Shown here: positions 23,402-34,530 of the stretch, in pieces
How positions within the stretch are numbered: the stretch's first letter is position 1
Layout of the letters: each line of letters starts with the position of its first letter
Assembly (NCBI GenBank): GCA_934370925.1
Contig: CAKRNG010000021.1
Coordinates: 1-34,608, forward strand
DNA: 34,608 nucleotides
Direction of reading: 5' to 3'
Source of the DNA: an uncultured Lacticaseibacillus sp.
GTDB taxonomy: Bacteria; Bacillota; Bacilli; Lactobacillales; Lactobacillaceae
Translations under genes and position numbers: made by a program
Notes under the pieces: model-generated
Databases searched by the model: none
What the model was told of the DNA's origin: nothing
What the model saw: the letters and a program-made list of their open reading frames with translations, nothing else

Positions 23402-24976
23402 ATGCGCCAAAATCATTTACGTGGGTTGATGCGGGGCGCCTGGATTTTAAGTCTGGGTGCCTTGATCACCAAGATATTAAGCGCGGTTTATCGTGTCCCC
23501 TTCCAGAATATCGTGGGCGATACGGGGTTCTACGTTTACCAGCAAGTTTACCCCCTATATGCGCTGGCGGTGGTCTTGGCGCTTTCTGGCGGTCCTGTTT
23601 ATATTTCAAAACGTGTGGCGGCTGCGGTTGGTCGGGAAAAAAAGGCGGCGGCACAACGCGCACTGGCGTTACTGCTCGTCTTCTGTGGCGTCATCTTCGT
23701 TAGTTTATTGCTGTTTGCTCCCCAAATTGCGGGTGCAATGGCGGATGTGCGACTTGCCCCTCTGATTCGCACGGTTGCATGGCTGTACCTGCTAGTGCCA
23801 TTCATGGCGGTCACACGTGGCTACTTTCAAGGACACAATGACATGGTGGCTACCGCGTCAAGCCAGGTGGTTGAACAGATTGTTCGTGTTGCCATTATCA
23901 TTCTCGCCGCGGTGGTCGGTCACATGTGGCACTGGTCCATCTATTTGATTGGCACAATTGCGATGGGCGGCGCGCTCGCAGGTGGCTTGGTCGTCACGCG
24001 CATGCTGTTGCCGCGAATGTCACGGGAATTAGACGGTGAATTGTTCCCGCGCACGGCGCCTGCAGAGGGGTGGGGTACGTACACTAAGACGTTCTTTAGT
24101 GAGGGCGGGGCACTCGTTTTATTTTCCGCCCTCATGATTTTGTTCCAATTAGTGGATAGTTTCACGATTACGAAGGGACTCCAGCAATCAGGATTAACGG
24201 CCGCGACCGCCCGCGAATTGAAGGGGATTTATGATCGCGGACAACCGTTTGTCCAGTTAGGTTTAGTGGTTGCGACGGCGTTAGCGCAGGGATTGCTCCC
24301 CGCACTGACGATTGCGCAGAAAAAACACGCGCATAATTTCTATAATCGAACCGCGGTGATGATGCTTCACTTAGCGGTCGTGAGTGCAACGCTTGCAACA
24401 ACGGGCTTGATGGCGCTCATGCCGTTTGCAAATCAACTCTTGTTTGGCAATCGTGGTGGCACCACCAGCCTGATTATCTATGTGGTGAGCGTGGCGCTAG
24501 TTGCGGCAATTAACGCGGTGGCCAGCTTGCTCCAGAGTCAAGATCAGTTCCGAACGACAACGGTTGCCATGATTGCGGGTGTTGCCGTTAAAATTGCGTT
24601 AACCACGATACTCACCCGTTTATTCGGCACGGCGGGTGCTGCACTAGCGACTTGCTTGGGCTTGGGGATGACACTGGCACTCGTTTACCGGTCACTCTCA
24701 CCCATCATCCGCTTTTCCATGTGGCAGAATGGGTTTCGCCGTCGCTTAATGTGTCTGGCATTGAGCGTGTTAGTCACAGGCTGGATTGCGACGGGATTGA
24801 TTGGTTCCACCACACGTTTCGGCGCATTGGTGGCGTGTGCGATGGTCGGTTGTATTTGTTTATTGGTCGCATTTTGGGTGAGCTACCGGATGCGGTTGCT
24901 GACAGTACGTGAGATTTTAGTGCTACCGGGCGGCAGTAAAGTGCTACGGTGGTTTGGCAAGCATCAAACAAAATAA
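23402..24976 (+). CDS. MOP-superfamily flippase (SpoVB/MurJ-like polysaccharide export protein)
   Basis: A 524-residue protein with about fourteen transmembrane helices. The N-terminal GAWILSLGALITKILSAVYRVPFQNIVGDTG segment is typical of Firmicute SpoVB/YabM-type flippases located behind mfd. Relatives move lipid-linked wall precursors across the membrane; several of these function as MurJ-like lipid II flippases. I infer a role in peptidoglycan or polysaccharide export but cannot tell which. The ATG at 23402 has GGAGGGG in front. The gene sits in the order mfd-flippase-rqcP-divIC conserved in Bacillales and Lactobacillales. Confidence 0.9.
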   Translation: MRQNHLRGLMRGAWILSLGALITKILSAVYRVPFQNIVGDTGFYVYQQVYPLYALAVVLALSGGPVYISKRVAAAVGREKKAAAQRALALLLVFCGVIFVSLLLFAPQIAGAMADVRLAPLIRTVAWLYLLVPFMAVTRGYFQGHNDMVATASSQVVEQIVRVAIIILAAVVGHMWHWSIYLIGTIAMGGALAGGLVVTRMLLPRMSRELDGELFPRTAPAEGWGTYTKTFFSEGGALVLFSALMILFQLVDSFTITKGLQQSGLTAATARELKGIYDRGQPFVQLGLVVATALAQGLLPALTIAQKKHAHNFYNRTAVMMLHLAVVSATLATTGLMALMPFANQLLFGNRGGTTSLIIYVVSVALVAAINAVASLLQSQDQFRTTTVAMIAGVAVKIALTTILTRLFGTAGAALATCLGLGMTLALVYRSLSPIIRFSMWQNGFRRRLMCLALSVLVTGWIATGLIGSTTRFGALVACAMVGCICLLVAFWVSYRMRLLTVREILVLPGGSKVLRWFGKHQTK

Positions 24977-25005
24977 TGGATTGAATGAAGAAAGAGGTAA
25001 TTTAA

Positions 25006-25269
25006 ATGCGTTTGGACAAATTTTTGAAGGTTTCTCGCATCATTAAGCGGCGGACAGTCGCAAAGGAAATTGCGGATAAGGGACGTATTCAGGTAAATGA
25101 TCGTGTTGCAAAGTCAAGTACGGACTTGACGGTTGGGGATGTGTTAACCATTGGCTTCGGGAACCGGACGCTTGTGGTGCGCGTGGATGAACTTGTTGAA
25201 ACGACCAAAAAAGACGCGGCAGAATCTATGTACACGATTTTAAGTCAGGACAACAAATCCGCTGAATGA
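25006..25269 (+). CDS. rqcP: S4-domain ribosome-associated quality control protein RqcP
   Basis: An 87-residue single S4 domain protein (residues about 1-60, [26 protein letters not shown]), the normal length of RqcP/YabO. It binds the obstructed 50S subunit with RqcH and aids the addition of C-terminal alanine tails to stalled peptides. Basic residues early in the S4 domain are intact. AAAGAGGT precedes the ATG. It lies between the flippase and divIC genes, its conserved position. Confidence 0.93.
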   Translation: MRLDKFLKVSRIIKRRTVAKEIADKGRIQVNDRVAKSSTDLTVGDVLTIGFGNRTLVVRVDELVETTKKDAAESMYTILSQDNKSAE

Positions 25270-25292
25270 GCTATGCCTAGCCCCGCGTTGTT

Positions 25293-25301
25293 TGGTATAC
25301 T
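25293..25301 (+). promoter_or_regulatory. Extended -10 promoter of divIC
   Basis: TGG-TATACT, about 125 bases before divIC. The leader can form a small hairpin around TGCAC...GTGTGCA (25353-25376). No known riboswitch was recognised in it. Confidence 0.5.
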
Positions 25302-25425
25302 TTGGACTAGAACTAGCATTAAATATGGAGACAAGGTTGGTTTCTTGAACGGTGCACGCTGATTTAGGTGTGCAGCGAACGGCAATGATTACGTGAATTA
25401 ATTCAAAGCGAAGGGGACGATTCAG

Positions 25426-25827
25426 ATGAGTAAGGCGCCCATCAGCCAGATTGATAATTCGTACACGCGTGCGAAGACGCAAGAAGACGCACAGAACGCC
25501 GCGACAACACGACGCAAGCGTGTGCACCGGCGACGTCTGATGACTCTGGGCGTCCTTCTTGTAATTGTTTTCGCGGTCGGAATGGTTCGCTTGCATACGT
25601 TAAAAGCGAATCAGACGGCGGTGAATGCGGATGTTCAATCTGCAAATAAGCGTTTGAGCAAGGCGGAGAAGCGTAAAAAGGCTTTGAAGGTTCAGGTAGA
25701 CCAGTTGAACAATGAGGCTTACCTAGAGAAACTAGTCCGTTCAAAGTACTATGTGTCTAAATCAGGAGAGGTCATCTTCAACCTCCCCGCAGATGTGAAT
25801 CGTATCAAAGGAATAACAACCAAGTAA
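25426..25827 (+). CDS. divIC: Septum formation initiator family protein (DivIC/FtsB-like)
   Basis: A 133-residue bitopic division protein. It has a basic cytoplasmic head (RRKRVHRRR), one transmembrane helix at about residues 39-55, an outer coiled coil (about 60-95) and a short conserved end (EAYLEKLVRSKYYVSKSGEVIFNLP) characteristic of the DivIC/FtsB family. DivIC joins FtsL and DivIB/FtsQ in the divisome and controls septal wall synthesis. GAAGGGGA precedes the ATG. It lies between rqcP and the S1 gene, the usual order. Confidence 0.93.
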   Translation: MSKAPISQIDNSYTRAKTQEDAQNAATTRRKRVHRRRLMTLGVLLVIVFAVGMVRLHTLKANQTAVNADVQSANKRLSKAEKRKKALKVQVDQLNNEAYLEKLVRSKYYVSKSGEVIFNLPADVNRIKGITTK

Positions 25828-25884
25828 TGAGGGGTTTCCCACATGGCGGGGCCCCTACCATCATCAAGGAGGACTTGTTCGTTT

Positions 25885-26424
25885 ATGTCAGTAGCAGTTG
25901 GGGCAAAGGTGACCGGTAAGGTGACAGGAATTACCAATTTCGGCGCGTTTGTTGATTTAGGTGCCGGCCAAACCGGTTTGGTGCACATTTCAGAAGTATC
26001 AAACGAGTATGTCAAGGATATTCATGACGTCTTGACCGTTGGCGATGAAGTGACCGTTAAGGTGATGAGTGAAAAGGACGGCAAGATTGGCTTGTCAATT
26101 CGCAAGGCAAACGATGACGGTGCGCAAAGTACGCATTCGAGTCGGCCACACCAAGGTCCCCGCTCAGGAGATCGAACGCAGGGAAACGGTCCGCGTCCTC
26201 ACCAGGGAGGCAGCCGGCCACCATACAATTCAGGGCGTGAAGGTCGACCTGCACAAGGTGGACGTCCACAAGGAAAGCGCGACTTTGGGAACAAGTCTGA
26301 ACCAAAGGGGGATGATTTTGACTCCCTACTGTCAGGGTTCTTGAAGGATAGCGAACAGCGCCTGTCAACGTTGCGTCATAATACTGAGGGCAAACGTGGC
26401 GGTCGTGGCGGTCGCCGAAACTAA
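25885..26424 (+). CDS. S1 RNA-binding domain protein (YabR/GSP13-like)
   Basis: A 179-residue protein. The N-terminal S1 domain (about 1-75) contains GKVTGITNFGAFVDLGAGQTGLVHISEVS, the typical RNA-binding face. The rest is a low-complexity, basic, Gly/Arg/Pro/Gln-rich tail (for example GPRPHQGGSRPPYN and GKRGGRGGRRN) that may add non-specific RNA or ribosome binding. It is the YabR-type protein commonly found after divIC. Start ATG 25885, AAGGAGGA about eleven bases before it; the longer frame from 25843 has no such site. Function is likely ribosome- or mRNA-associated but not established. Confidence 0.9.
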   Translation: MSVAVGAKVTGKVTGITNFGAFVDLGAGQTGLVHISEVSNEYVKDIHDVLTVGDEVTVKVMSEKDGKIGLSIRKANDDGAQSTHSSRPHQGPRSGDRTQGNGPRPHQGGSRPPYNSGREGRPAQGGRPQGKRDFGNKSEPKGDDFDSLLSGFLKDSEQRLSTLRHNTEGKRGGRGGRRN

Positions 26425-26436
26425 GCGAAATTAAAT

Positions 26437-26488
26437 AGAGGTGCCGCAGTCAGGTTAGTGAACGTGTTGGCTGTCGGTGCCTCTTTTG
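26437..26488 (+). terminator. Terminator between the S1 gene and tilS
   Basis: AGAGGTGCCG (26437-26446) pairs with CGGTGCCTCT (26475-26484) with two G.U pairs, followed by TTTGTT. The stem also contains CAG/CTG pairs inside. It lies 18 bases before the tilS start, so termination may be incomplete. Confidence 0.65.
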
Positions 26489-26502
26489 TTAGGGGGATAA
26501 GC

Positions 26503-27828
26503 ATGCTGAGTCCGAAAAAAATGCATGAGTTACTTCAGCCGTTTCATCTGGCTGCGGGAACGAAGATTTTGGTAGCAGTATCAGGCGGGGCAGATTCATT
26601 GGCGCTACTTGATTTATTGGCGCGTGTACGTCAAACCGAAAAGATTGCGGTTTGCGCAATTCATGTGAATCATCAGCTGCGGCCGGAATCAGTCACCGAA
26701 GCGGCGCGCGTTCGGCAATTTTGTGCGGACAAGCGAATCCCCCTCACGATTCGTACTTGGCCACAAGTGGCGCATCCGCAAACCGGAATTGAAGCGGCCG
26801 CACGCGTGTTTCGGTACGCGACGTTTACGTCAGTTGCAAGGACGATGCAGTGTGATGTTGTGATGACCGCGCACCACCAAGATGATCAGGTTGAAACGGT
26901 TCTTTTTCGCCTGATGCGTTCAGGTGACCCGTTTAGTGCAGCTGGCATTTTACCGGAACGTGACTTAGCGGGGTATCGCCTCATTCGGCCGTTATTGCCG
27001 GTGACAAAAGCAACGTTGCGTGCCTACGCAGAAACAAGGCATTTACCATTTAGCGATGACGTTAGCAATGAAGATACGACGTACAGTCGCAACTATATTC
27101 GGCATGAAGTATTGCCGGTTATGCGGCACCAGGATGCGCAGGTGGGGGCACACGTCGCACGTTTTGCAACGGATCAGGCCGGAATGGTTGAATTAGCGAA
27201 GATGACACGTGATCAGTTTGTTGCACGTCTAGGACCAAAGTCGGATGAGTTTGACTGGACGGCCGTGCATACTGAATCTCGTGCCGTTCAAAAACTAGTG
27301 TTATCAGCCGCGTTAAACCGTGAGTTAACGGTGACGGATAAGCAAGTTCAGACGGTTTTGCGGGCATTACTTCTAAATGATGGGCAAACGCGGATGGTGA
27401 TGGTCGGTAATGAGCAACAAATTGTTGTGACGGGACAACGCGTGCGTGTCGAATCAAGGGACGTTCAAGCGGTTCAGGTTGCAAAGTCAGCGATATTGGC
27501 GAAAGTGACGGATACGGTTTCTTATGGAGTCGTGACTTTTGCGCTCGTGGAAACCCCCGCAGCGACGGATAAGGTATTGACGGGTGTCACGCAATTCCCC
27601 GTCACGCTTCGTGGTCGCGCACCGGGGGATGAACTGCGTCTTGCAAACGGACACCATCAGAAGTTGCGCCGCTGGTTAATCAACGCACAAATTCCGCAAG
27701 GTGACCGCCAGCAATTGATTGTGGCGGCGCAAGCACACGAAATTCTATGGATTGGAACAAACCGTGGGAATCAATTGTGGCAGGCTCCGCAAACTGATAA
27801 AATTAAAGCATTATTAGTTCGCCGTTAA
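26503..27828 (+). CDS. tilS: tRNA(Ile)-lysidine synthase
   Basis: Modifies C34 of the CAU-anticodon tRNA-Ile to lysidine with ATP and lysine, so that it reads AUA; essential. A 441-residue protein. The PP-loop motif SGGADS (27-32) lies in the N-terminal ATPase domain; the substrate-binding C-terminal domains follow (LRRWLINAQIPQGDR). The ATG at 26503 has AGGGGG in front; the frame is open further upstream over a terminator and is not the start. Co-transcribed with hpt and followed by ftsH, the conserved tilS-hpt-ftsH order. Confidence 0.96.
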   Translation: MLSPKKMHELLQPFHLAAGTKILVAVSGGADSLALLDLLARVRQTEKIAVCAIHVNHQLRPESVTEAARVRQFCADKRIPLTIRTWPQVAHPQTGIEAAARVFRYATFTSVARTMQCDVVMTAHHQDDQVETVLFRLMRSGDPFSAAGILPERDLAGYRLIRPLLPVTKATLRAYAETRHLPFSDDVSNEDTTYSRNYIRHEVLPVMRHQDAQVGAHVARFATDQAGMVELAKMTRDQFVARLGPKSDEFDWTAVHTESRAVQKLVLSAALNRELTVTDKQVQTVLRALLLNDGQTRMVMVGNEQQIVVTGQRVRVESRDVQAVQVAKSAILAKVTDTVSYGVVTFALVETPAATDKVLTGVTQFPVTLRGRAPGDELRLANGHHQKLRRWLINAQIPQGDRQQLIVAAQAHEILWIGTNRGNQLWQAPQTDKIKALLVRR

Positions 27829-27847
27829 GCGCAAAAGGAGCGTAACC

Positions 27848-28387
27848 ATGCAGGAAGACATTTTACGAGTTTTGTATTCAGAAGATGAGATTAAGCAACT
27901 TGTGAAGAAGCTCGCCAAAAACGTTGAGGAAGACTATCGGGGGAAGAACCCGCTAGTTATTTGTATCCTCAAAGGGGCGGTCGTGTTCATGACGGATTTC
28001 GTTCGTGCAATTGATGACTACGTGGAGATGGACTTCATGGATGTGTCGAGCTATTACGGCGGCACAAAGTCAACGGGTGAAGTACGTATCATCAAGGATG
28101 TGGACACGAGCGTTCGCAACCGTGACGTTGTGATTGTGGAAGACATCATCGATACGGGCGCAACGCTCAAGTCACTGATGGAGATGTTTGAACACCGCGG
28201 TGCGAACTCGGTGAAGGTCTGTGCGCTGTTCGATAAACCAAGTGGTCGCCAAGAAGTTGTACATGCAGACTATGTGGGTGCAACGGTTCCAGACGAGTTT
28301 GTTGTGGGTTACGGATTGGATTATGCGGGTCGGTACCGGAACTTACCGTACGTTGGGGTGCTAAAACCCGAAGTATATACGAAGTAA
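27848..28387 (+). CDS. hpt: Hypoxanthine phosphoribosyltransferase
   Basis: Salvages hypoxanthine and guanine to IMP and GMP with PRPP. A 179-residue cytosolic enzyme of normal length. The PRPP-binding signature VVIVEDIIDTGAT is at residues 94-106, and the flexible-loop region DVSSYYGGTKSTGEV is intact. AAAAGGAG precedes the ATG. It is 19 bases behind tilS. In Bacillus and Listeria the protein can associate with TilS and influence ftsH transcription; I see nothing here that confirms this. Confidence 0.97.
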   Translation: MQEDILRVLYSEDEIKQLVKKLAKNVEEDYRGKNPLVICILKGAVVFMTDFVRAIDDYVEMDFMDVSSYYGGTKSTGEVRIIKDVDTSVRNRDVVIVEDIIDTGATLKSLMEMFEHRGANSVKVCALFDKPSGRQEVVHADYVGATVPDEFVVGYGLDYAGRYRNLPYVGVLKPEVYTK

Positions 28388-28461
28388 TGCCCAAAAAACA
28401 TCCTCGTTGTGGTATCCTCGGGGAGTAACTATTAATAATTGCTGAGTGCTGGAGGTTATGC

Positions 28462-30561
28462 ATGAAGAACAACAAATCGAGCTTGTTCAGCAGTACCCTC
28501 ACCTACTTAGTCATCTTTATCCTGCTGGTTGCAGGATTTGGATATTTCATGCGCGGCGACTCTGGCAGCGTATCGGAAGAGATTAAGTCAAGTGAGTTCA
28601 TTGCTGATTTAAAGCAAAACGACGTTAAAGAATTTTCCATCCAGCCGGACGGCAGTATCTACAAAGTAAGTGGGACGTACCGAAAGGCGCAAAAGAGCAA
28701 GCAGACAAGTAGTATCAGCTTGTTCGGGAGTAAGAGCAGTTCAAAGGTTAAGGAATTCACCACAATTGTGCCGGGCACGGATAGCTCAATTGCTAAGATT
28801 CAGGACCTTGCTGCAAAGAATGACGTAAAGAACACGACGAATGCGGAATCGCAATCCAGCGTTTGGGTTAGCATCCTCATTACGGTTGTGCCAATGCTCT
28901 TGATTCTGGTCTTCTTCTACATGATGATGAACCAGAGTGGTCAAGGCGGCGGTGGCAACCGGATGATGAGCTTCGGTAAGTCACGTGCAAAGCAGGCAGA
29001 AAAGGGCCAGAACAAGGTTCGTTTTGCCGATGTTGCGGGGGCTGAAGAAGAGAAACAAGAACTCGTTGAAGTGGTTGAGTTCTTGAAGGATCCCCGGAAG
29101 TTCGCTAGCTTGGGTGCACGGATTCCGTCAGGTGTTCTCCTTGAGGGGCCTCCTGGGACTGGTAAGACGCTGCTTGCAAAGGCTGTTGCCGGTGAAGCAG
29201 GCGTTCCTTTCTTCTCCATTTCTGGTTCTGATTTCGTCGAGATGTTCGTCGGGGTTGGTGCTTCTCGTGTTCGTGACTTGTTTGAAGAAGCGAAGAAGAA
29301 GGCGCCAGCGATTATCTTCATTGATGAAATCGATGCGGTTGGTCGTCAACGTGGCGCCGGCATGGGTGGGGGTCACGATGAACGTGAGCAAACCCTGAAC
29401 CAGTTGCTGGTTGAAATGGATGGATTTACGGGTAGCGAAGGCGTCATTGTGATGGCCGCAACGAACCGTTCAGATGTCCTTGATCCAGCCCTCCTCCGTC
29501 CAGGTCGTTTTGACCGGAAGATTCTCGTGGGTCAGCCAGACGTTAAGGGTCGTGAAGCCATCTTGAAGGTTCACGCCAAGAACAAGCCACTGGCCGATGA
29601 TGTCGACTTGAAGGTTATTGCGAAGCAGACGCCTGGCTTTGTGGGTGCTGATCTTGAAAACCTGCTGAACGAAGCCGCATTGGTTGCTGCACGACGGAAC
29701 AAGAAGGTCATCGACGCGAGCGACCTGGATGAAGCGGAAGACCGTGTCATCGCTGGGCCCGCCAAGAAGGATCGTGTTATCACGGAGAAGGAACGTCGCA
29801 CCGTGGCGTTCCACGAAGCGGGTCACGCAATCATCGGCTTGGTTCTCTCCGATTCACGTGTTGTTCGAAAGGTAACGATTATCCCACGTGGGCGTGCTGG
29901 CGGTTATGCCATCATGCTACCTAAGAATGATCAATTCCTGATGAGCAAGAAGGAACTGAACGAACAGATTGTTGGCTTGCTGGGTGGCCGGACGGCTGAA
30001 GAAATTATCTTCGACCAAGAAAGCACCGGGGCCTCCAACGACTTCGAGCAGGCAACTCAAATTGCGCGTGGCATGGTGACGACGTACGGGATGAGCAAGA
30101 AGCTTGGGACGGTGACGCTTGAACGTGAAGGCGGTCAACCATTCTTAGGCGCTCAGTACGGACAGGGCTCTGCATACTCTGAAGCAACTTCTGCTTCTAT
30201 TGATGCAGAGGTTCGTGACATCATTGACGAAGCCCACCGTCGTGCTCACGAAATCATCGAAGCACACCGTGACCAGCACAAGCTGATTGCGGAAGCACTG
30301 CTGAAGTATGAGACGTTGAACGAAGAACAGATTCTCAGTCTGTTCAATGATGGGAAGATGCCTGAAAAGAAGGGGAATGAATTCCCAAGCGAAAAGGCTG
30401 CGACCTTTGAAGAATCAAAGGCTGCCCTCGAGCAAAAGGAAGCTGAAAAGCACGGCGATGATGCGCCTGCAGCCCCAGAAGAAGCAACTGATCAACCCGC
30501 TAGCCAAGAATCAGAGGCGACGCCAGAGAATGATCAGTCACATGATGACGAGCAAGGTTAA
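28462..30561 (+). CDS. ftsH: ATP-dependent zinc metalloprotease FtsH
   Basis: A 699-residue membrane-anchored hexameric protease that degrades membrane and regulatory proteins. Two N-terminal transmembrane helices (about 9-27 and 134-153) flank an extracytoplasmic region. The AAA+ domain has Walker A GPPGTGKT (229-236), Walker [10 protein letters not shown] and the second region of homology, and the zinc protease motif HEAGH is at 451-455. The C-terminus (about 640-699) is an acidic low-complexity tail rich in Glu, Ala and Gln, often seen in lactobacilli. GGAGG precedes the ATG. A strong terminator follows. Confidence 0.98.
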   Translation: MKNNKSSLFSSTLTYLVIFILLVAGFGYFMRGDSGSVSEEIKSSEFIADLKQNDVKEFSIQPDGSIYKVSGTYRKAQKSKQTSSISLFGSKSSSKVKEFTTIVPGTDSSIAKIQDLAAKNDVKNTTNAESQSSVWVSILITVVPMLLILVFFYMMMNQSGQGGGGNRMMSFGKSRAKQAEKGQNKVRFADVAGAEEEKQELVEVVEFLKDPRKFASLGARIPSGVLLEGPPGTGKTLLAKAVAGEAGVPFFSISGSDFVEMFVGVGASRVRDLFEEAKKKAPAIIFIDEIDAVGRQRGAGMGGGHDEREQTLNQLLVEMDGFTGSEGVIVMAATNRSDVLDPALLRPGRFDRKILVGQPDVKGREAILKVHAKNKPLADDVDLKVIAKQTPGFVGADLENLLNEAALVAARRNKKVIDASDLDEAEDRVIAGPAKKDRVITEKERRTVAFHEAGHAIIGLVLSDSRVVRKVTIIPRGRAGGYAIMLPKNDQFLMSKKELNEQIVGLLGGRTAEEIIFDQESTGASNDFEQATQIARGMVTTYGMSKKLGTVTLEREGGQPFLGAQYGQGSAYSEATSASIDAEVRDIIDEAHRRAHEIIEAHRDQHKLIAEALLKYETLNEEQILSLFNDGKMPEKKGNEFPSEKAATFEESKAALEQKEAEKHGDDAPAAPEEATDQPASQESEATPENDQSHDDEQG

Positions 30562-30584
30562 CGAACAACTTGTTTGCTGAATAA

Positions 30585-30640
30585 AAGACGAAGGGGAGAA
30601 AGGATTGTCAATTGACGCCTTTCTCCTCTTTGTCTTTATT
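30585..30640 (+). terminator. ftsH terminator
   Basis: A long stem (30585-30603 with 30618-30636) centred on GGGGAGAAAGG / CCTTTCTCC, followed by TATT and overlapping the -35 of the next promoter. Confidence 0.8.
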
Positions 30641-30658
30641 TCTGTGTTACGCTATACT
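30630..30658 (+). promoter_or_regulatory. hslO promoter
   Basis: TTGTCT, 17-base spacer, TATACT. The -35 overlaps the 3' arm of the ftsH terminator, so the terminator end and promoter are fused. No CIRCE or CtsR site is apparent. Confidence 0.6.
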
Positions 30659-30715
30659 CAATATGCTTTTCAGTAAACACGAAGTACGTGGTTTACGCGT
30701 TAAGGGAGAAATGAC

Positions 30716-31603
30716 ATGACTGATTATATGGTAAAGGCATTGACAGCAGACGGCATGTTTCGTTTGTTTGCGGTTGATGCAACACAGACAATTGCGGAAG
30801 CACAGAAGCGGCACGATACATGGTCTGCTTCATCCGCGGCGCTTGGACGAACCTTAATTGCAACGGGGCTACTGTCAGCGTCACGGTTGAAGAATCCGCG
30901 TGACATGATAACCGTTCGTGTGCAGGGCGATGGTCCTGCTGGCATGATTATTGCGGATGGCGCTGCAGACGGAACTGTTCGGGGATACATGGCAAATCCC
31001 CACGTTCACCTACCGTTGAACATGGTCGGCAAGATTGATGTCGCAGCAACTGTGGGTAAGAACGGGTTGCTGTCGGTCACCAAGTATACGGATGGTGAAG
31101 CACCATTTACGGGGCAGGTACCACTTATCTCAGGTGAGCTGGGTGCAGACTTCACGTACTACTTGGCGAAATCAGAACAGATTCCTGCTTCAATGGGCGT
31201 GTCTGTTTTTGTGAATGCCGACAATACGATTGGGGTTGCGGGCGGTTTTCTGGTTGAAGCGTTGCCTGGTGCGACGGATGCAGCACTCGCAAAGCTAGAA
31301 GCAAACATCAAAACGTTACCGCTTGTGTCGAATATGCTCCGTTCGGGATTAACGCCAGAGGAAATTTTAGATCGGGTCGTTGATGGCGACAAGCTGATGA
31401 TTCTTGATCAAATAGATTTTGCATACAAGTGTCCCTGCAATAAGGCGAAATTCCACAATGCGATTGCAACGCTTAAACGTGCCGATCTAAAAACGATGAT
31501 TGAAGAAGACGGTGGCGCGGAAGCAGTTTGCAGGTTCTGCGGCAAGAAGTATGAATTCAGTGGCGCAGAGTTACAACGAATGCTCGATAAACAGAACAAA
31601 TAG
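30716..31603 (+). CDS. hslO: Redox-regulated chaperone Hsp33
   Basis: A 295-residue holdase chaperone, activated when oxidation releases its zinc. The four zinc cysteines are present as CPC (C239, C241) and CRFC (C272, C275) in the C-terminal domain. The N-terminal folding domain (about 1-230) is of full length. The ATG at 30716 has AAGGGAG before it. It follows ftsH and precedes dusB and lysS by short gaps, the common Lactobacillales order; both cope with damaged proteins, but they are separated by a terminator. Confidence 0.97.
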   Translation: MTDYMVKALTADGMFRLFAVDATQTIAEAQKRHDTWSASSAALGRTLIATGLLSASRLKNPRDMITVRVQGDGPAGMIIADGAADGTVRGYMANPHVHLPLNMVGKIDVAATVGKNGLLSVTKYTDGEAPFTGQVPLISGELGADFTYYLAKSEQIPASMGVSVFVNADNTIGVAGGFLVEALPGATDAALAKLEANIKTLPLVSNMLRSGLTPEEILDRVVDGDKLMILDQIDFAYKCPCNKAKFHNAIATLKRADLKTMIEEDGGAEAVCRFCGKKYEFSGAELQRMLDKQNK

Positions 31604-31637
31604 CGAATGAATTGATTCAATTTAATGAGGTGAAGAA

Positions 31638-32633
31638 ATGGCAGAATGGAAAATTGGCGACATCACGATTCCAAATCAGGTTGTTGTGGCGCCCATGGCT
31701 GGTATCACGAATGCAGCCTTTCGTGTAACCGCGAAGGAGTTTGGCGCGGGACTGGTTGTCTGCGAAATGATTAGTGATCGCGGCATTATGTACAACAATA
31801 AGAAGACAAAGGAAATGCTCTTCGTGGATCCGCGAGAACACCCAATCTCAATCCAGGTGTTTGGTGGGTCGAAAGAAACCTTGGTGAACGCAGCGAAATA
31901 CATTGCTGAGAACACACCTGCTGATATTATCGACATCAACATGGGGTGCCCAGTGCCCAAGGTGACGAAGACGGATTCAGGCGCTCACTGGTTACTTGAC
32001 CCAGACAAGATATACGAAATGGTTGACGCGGTGACCCATGCGGTTGATAAGCCCGTAACGGTGAAGATGCGTACGGGTTGGGATGAAGACCACATTTATG
32101 CGGTCGAGAATGCCTTGGCAGCACAGGCAGGTGGCGCACAGGCACTGGCGATGCACGGGCGGACACGGAAACAGTTGTACTCGGGCCACGCCGATTGGGA
32201 TATTCTGGCAAAGGTTAAGAGCAAGCTGAGTATTCCATTTATGGGAAACGGTGATATCCGTACGCCACAAGATGCGAAGCAAATGATTGATGAAATCGGC
32301 GCAGATGCGGTGATGATTGGTCGTGCAGCCCTCGGGAACCCGTGGATTCTGAAACAAGTCGTTAATTATCTTGAGACGGGTGTGCTGGAAGAAGAACCAA
32401 CGCCGCGTGAAAAAATTGCAACGGCAAAACTTCAGCTGCACCGGCTTGTTGAATTGAAGGGCGAGAATTTGGCGGTACGTGAATTCCGCTCCCAGGCTGC
32501 ATATTACTTGAAGGGCATCCCACGTTCGGCAAAAACGAAGGCGGCAGTTAACTCCGTTGACACAGAGGAAGAAGTTTGCGCAATTTTTGATAACTTTGTT
32601 GATAAGCTAGAGACCAAACCAGTTTTACGCTAA
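31638..32633 (+). CDS. dusB: tRNA-dihydrouridine synthase
   Basis: FMN/NADPH-dependent reduction of uridines in tRNA D-loops. A 331-residue protein. The FMN-binding start (VVVAPMAGITNAAFRV) and the catalytic acid Cys104 in NMGCPVPKVTK are present, as is the phosphate-binding MGNGDIRTPQDA near the C-terminal part of the barrel. GAGGTGAAG precedes the ATG. It is 34 bases behind hslO, and lysS follows about 100 bases on, so the three are probably one operon. Confidence 0.95.
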   Translation: MAEWKIGDITIPNQVVVAPMAGITNAAFRVTAKEFGAGLVVCEMISDRGIMYNNKKTKEMLFVDPREHPISIQVFGGSKETLVNAAKYIAENTPADIIDINMGCPVPKVTKTDSGAHWLLDPDKIYEMVDAVTHAVDKPVTVKMRTGWDEDHIYAVENALAAQAGGAQALAMHGRTRKQLYSGHADWDILAKVKSKLSIPFMGNGDIRTPQDAKQMIDEIGADAVMIGRAALGNPWILKQVVNYLETGVLEEEPTPREKIATAKLQLHRLVELKGENLAVREFRSQAAYYLKGIPRSAKTKAAVNSVDTEEEVCAIFDNFVDKLETKPVLR

Positions 32634-32640
32634 GTTATAG

Positions 32641-34227
<1,587 letters not shown>

Positions 34228-34241
34228 ATTTTAAAAAATTT

Positions 34242-34283
34242 GGGCAATGTTTGATTTGGTAAAATCAACATTGTCCTTTTTTT
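34242..34283 (+). terminator. lysS terminator
   Basis: A stem of about 15 bp (34242-34257 with 34262-34276, one bulge, one G.U) with a short loop and seven T. Confidence 0.88.
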
Positions 34284-34396
34284 GTGCGGTTTTTAGGCGG
34301 ACGTGGGTACTTGGACGGGCGAATCATTCGCACTTGGCGAACAAATATGGAATTATGAACGTCTGTGGTTCGGTAATTGGCGAAAAAGAATAATCC

Positions 34397-34425
34397 TTGA
34401 CGATGGGGACCAATCCTGATAATAT
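34397..34425 (+). promoter_or_regulatory. rRNA operon promoter P1
   Basis: TTGACG, 17-base spacer, TAATAT. The preceding 110 bases (34284-34396) hold no gene that I can see. Confidence 0.7.
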
Positions 34426-34479
34426 AGTGAAGTCGTCAAGGAGCAATGCTTCCTGATGATAAACAATGAAAAAAACATG

Positions 34480-34508
34480 TTGACAACGTGTTCGTTAGTT
34501 GATATGAT
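34480..34508 (+). promoter_or_regulatory. rRNA operon promoter P2
   Basis: Consensus TTGACA, 17-base spacer, TATGAT, 83 bases after P1. Tandem strong promoters are typical of rrn operons. Confidence 0.78.
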
Positions 34509-34530
34509 AATAAACGTTGTTTCGCAAGAT

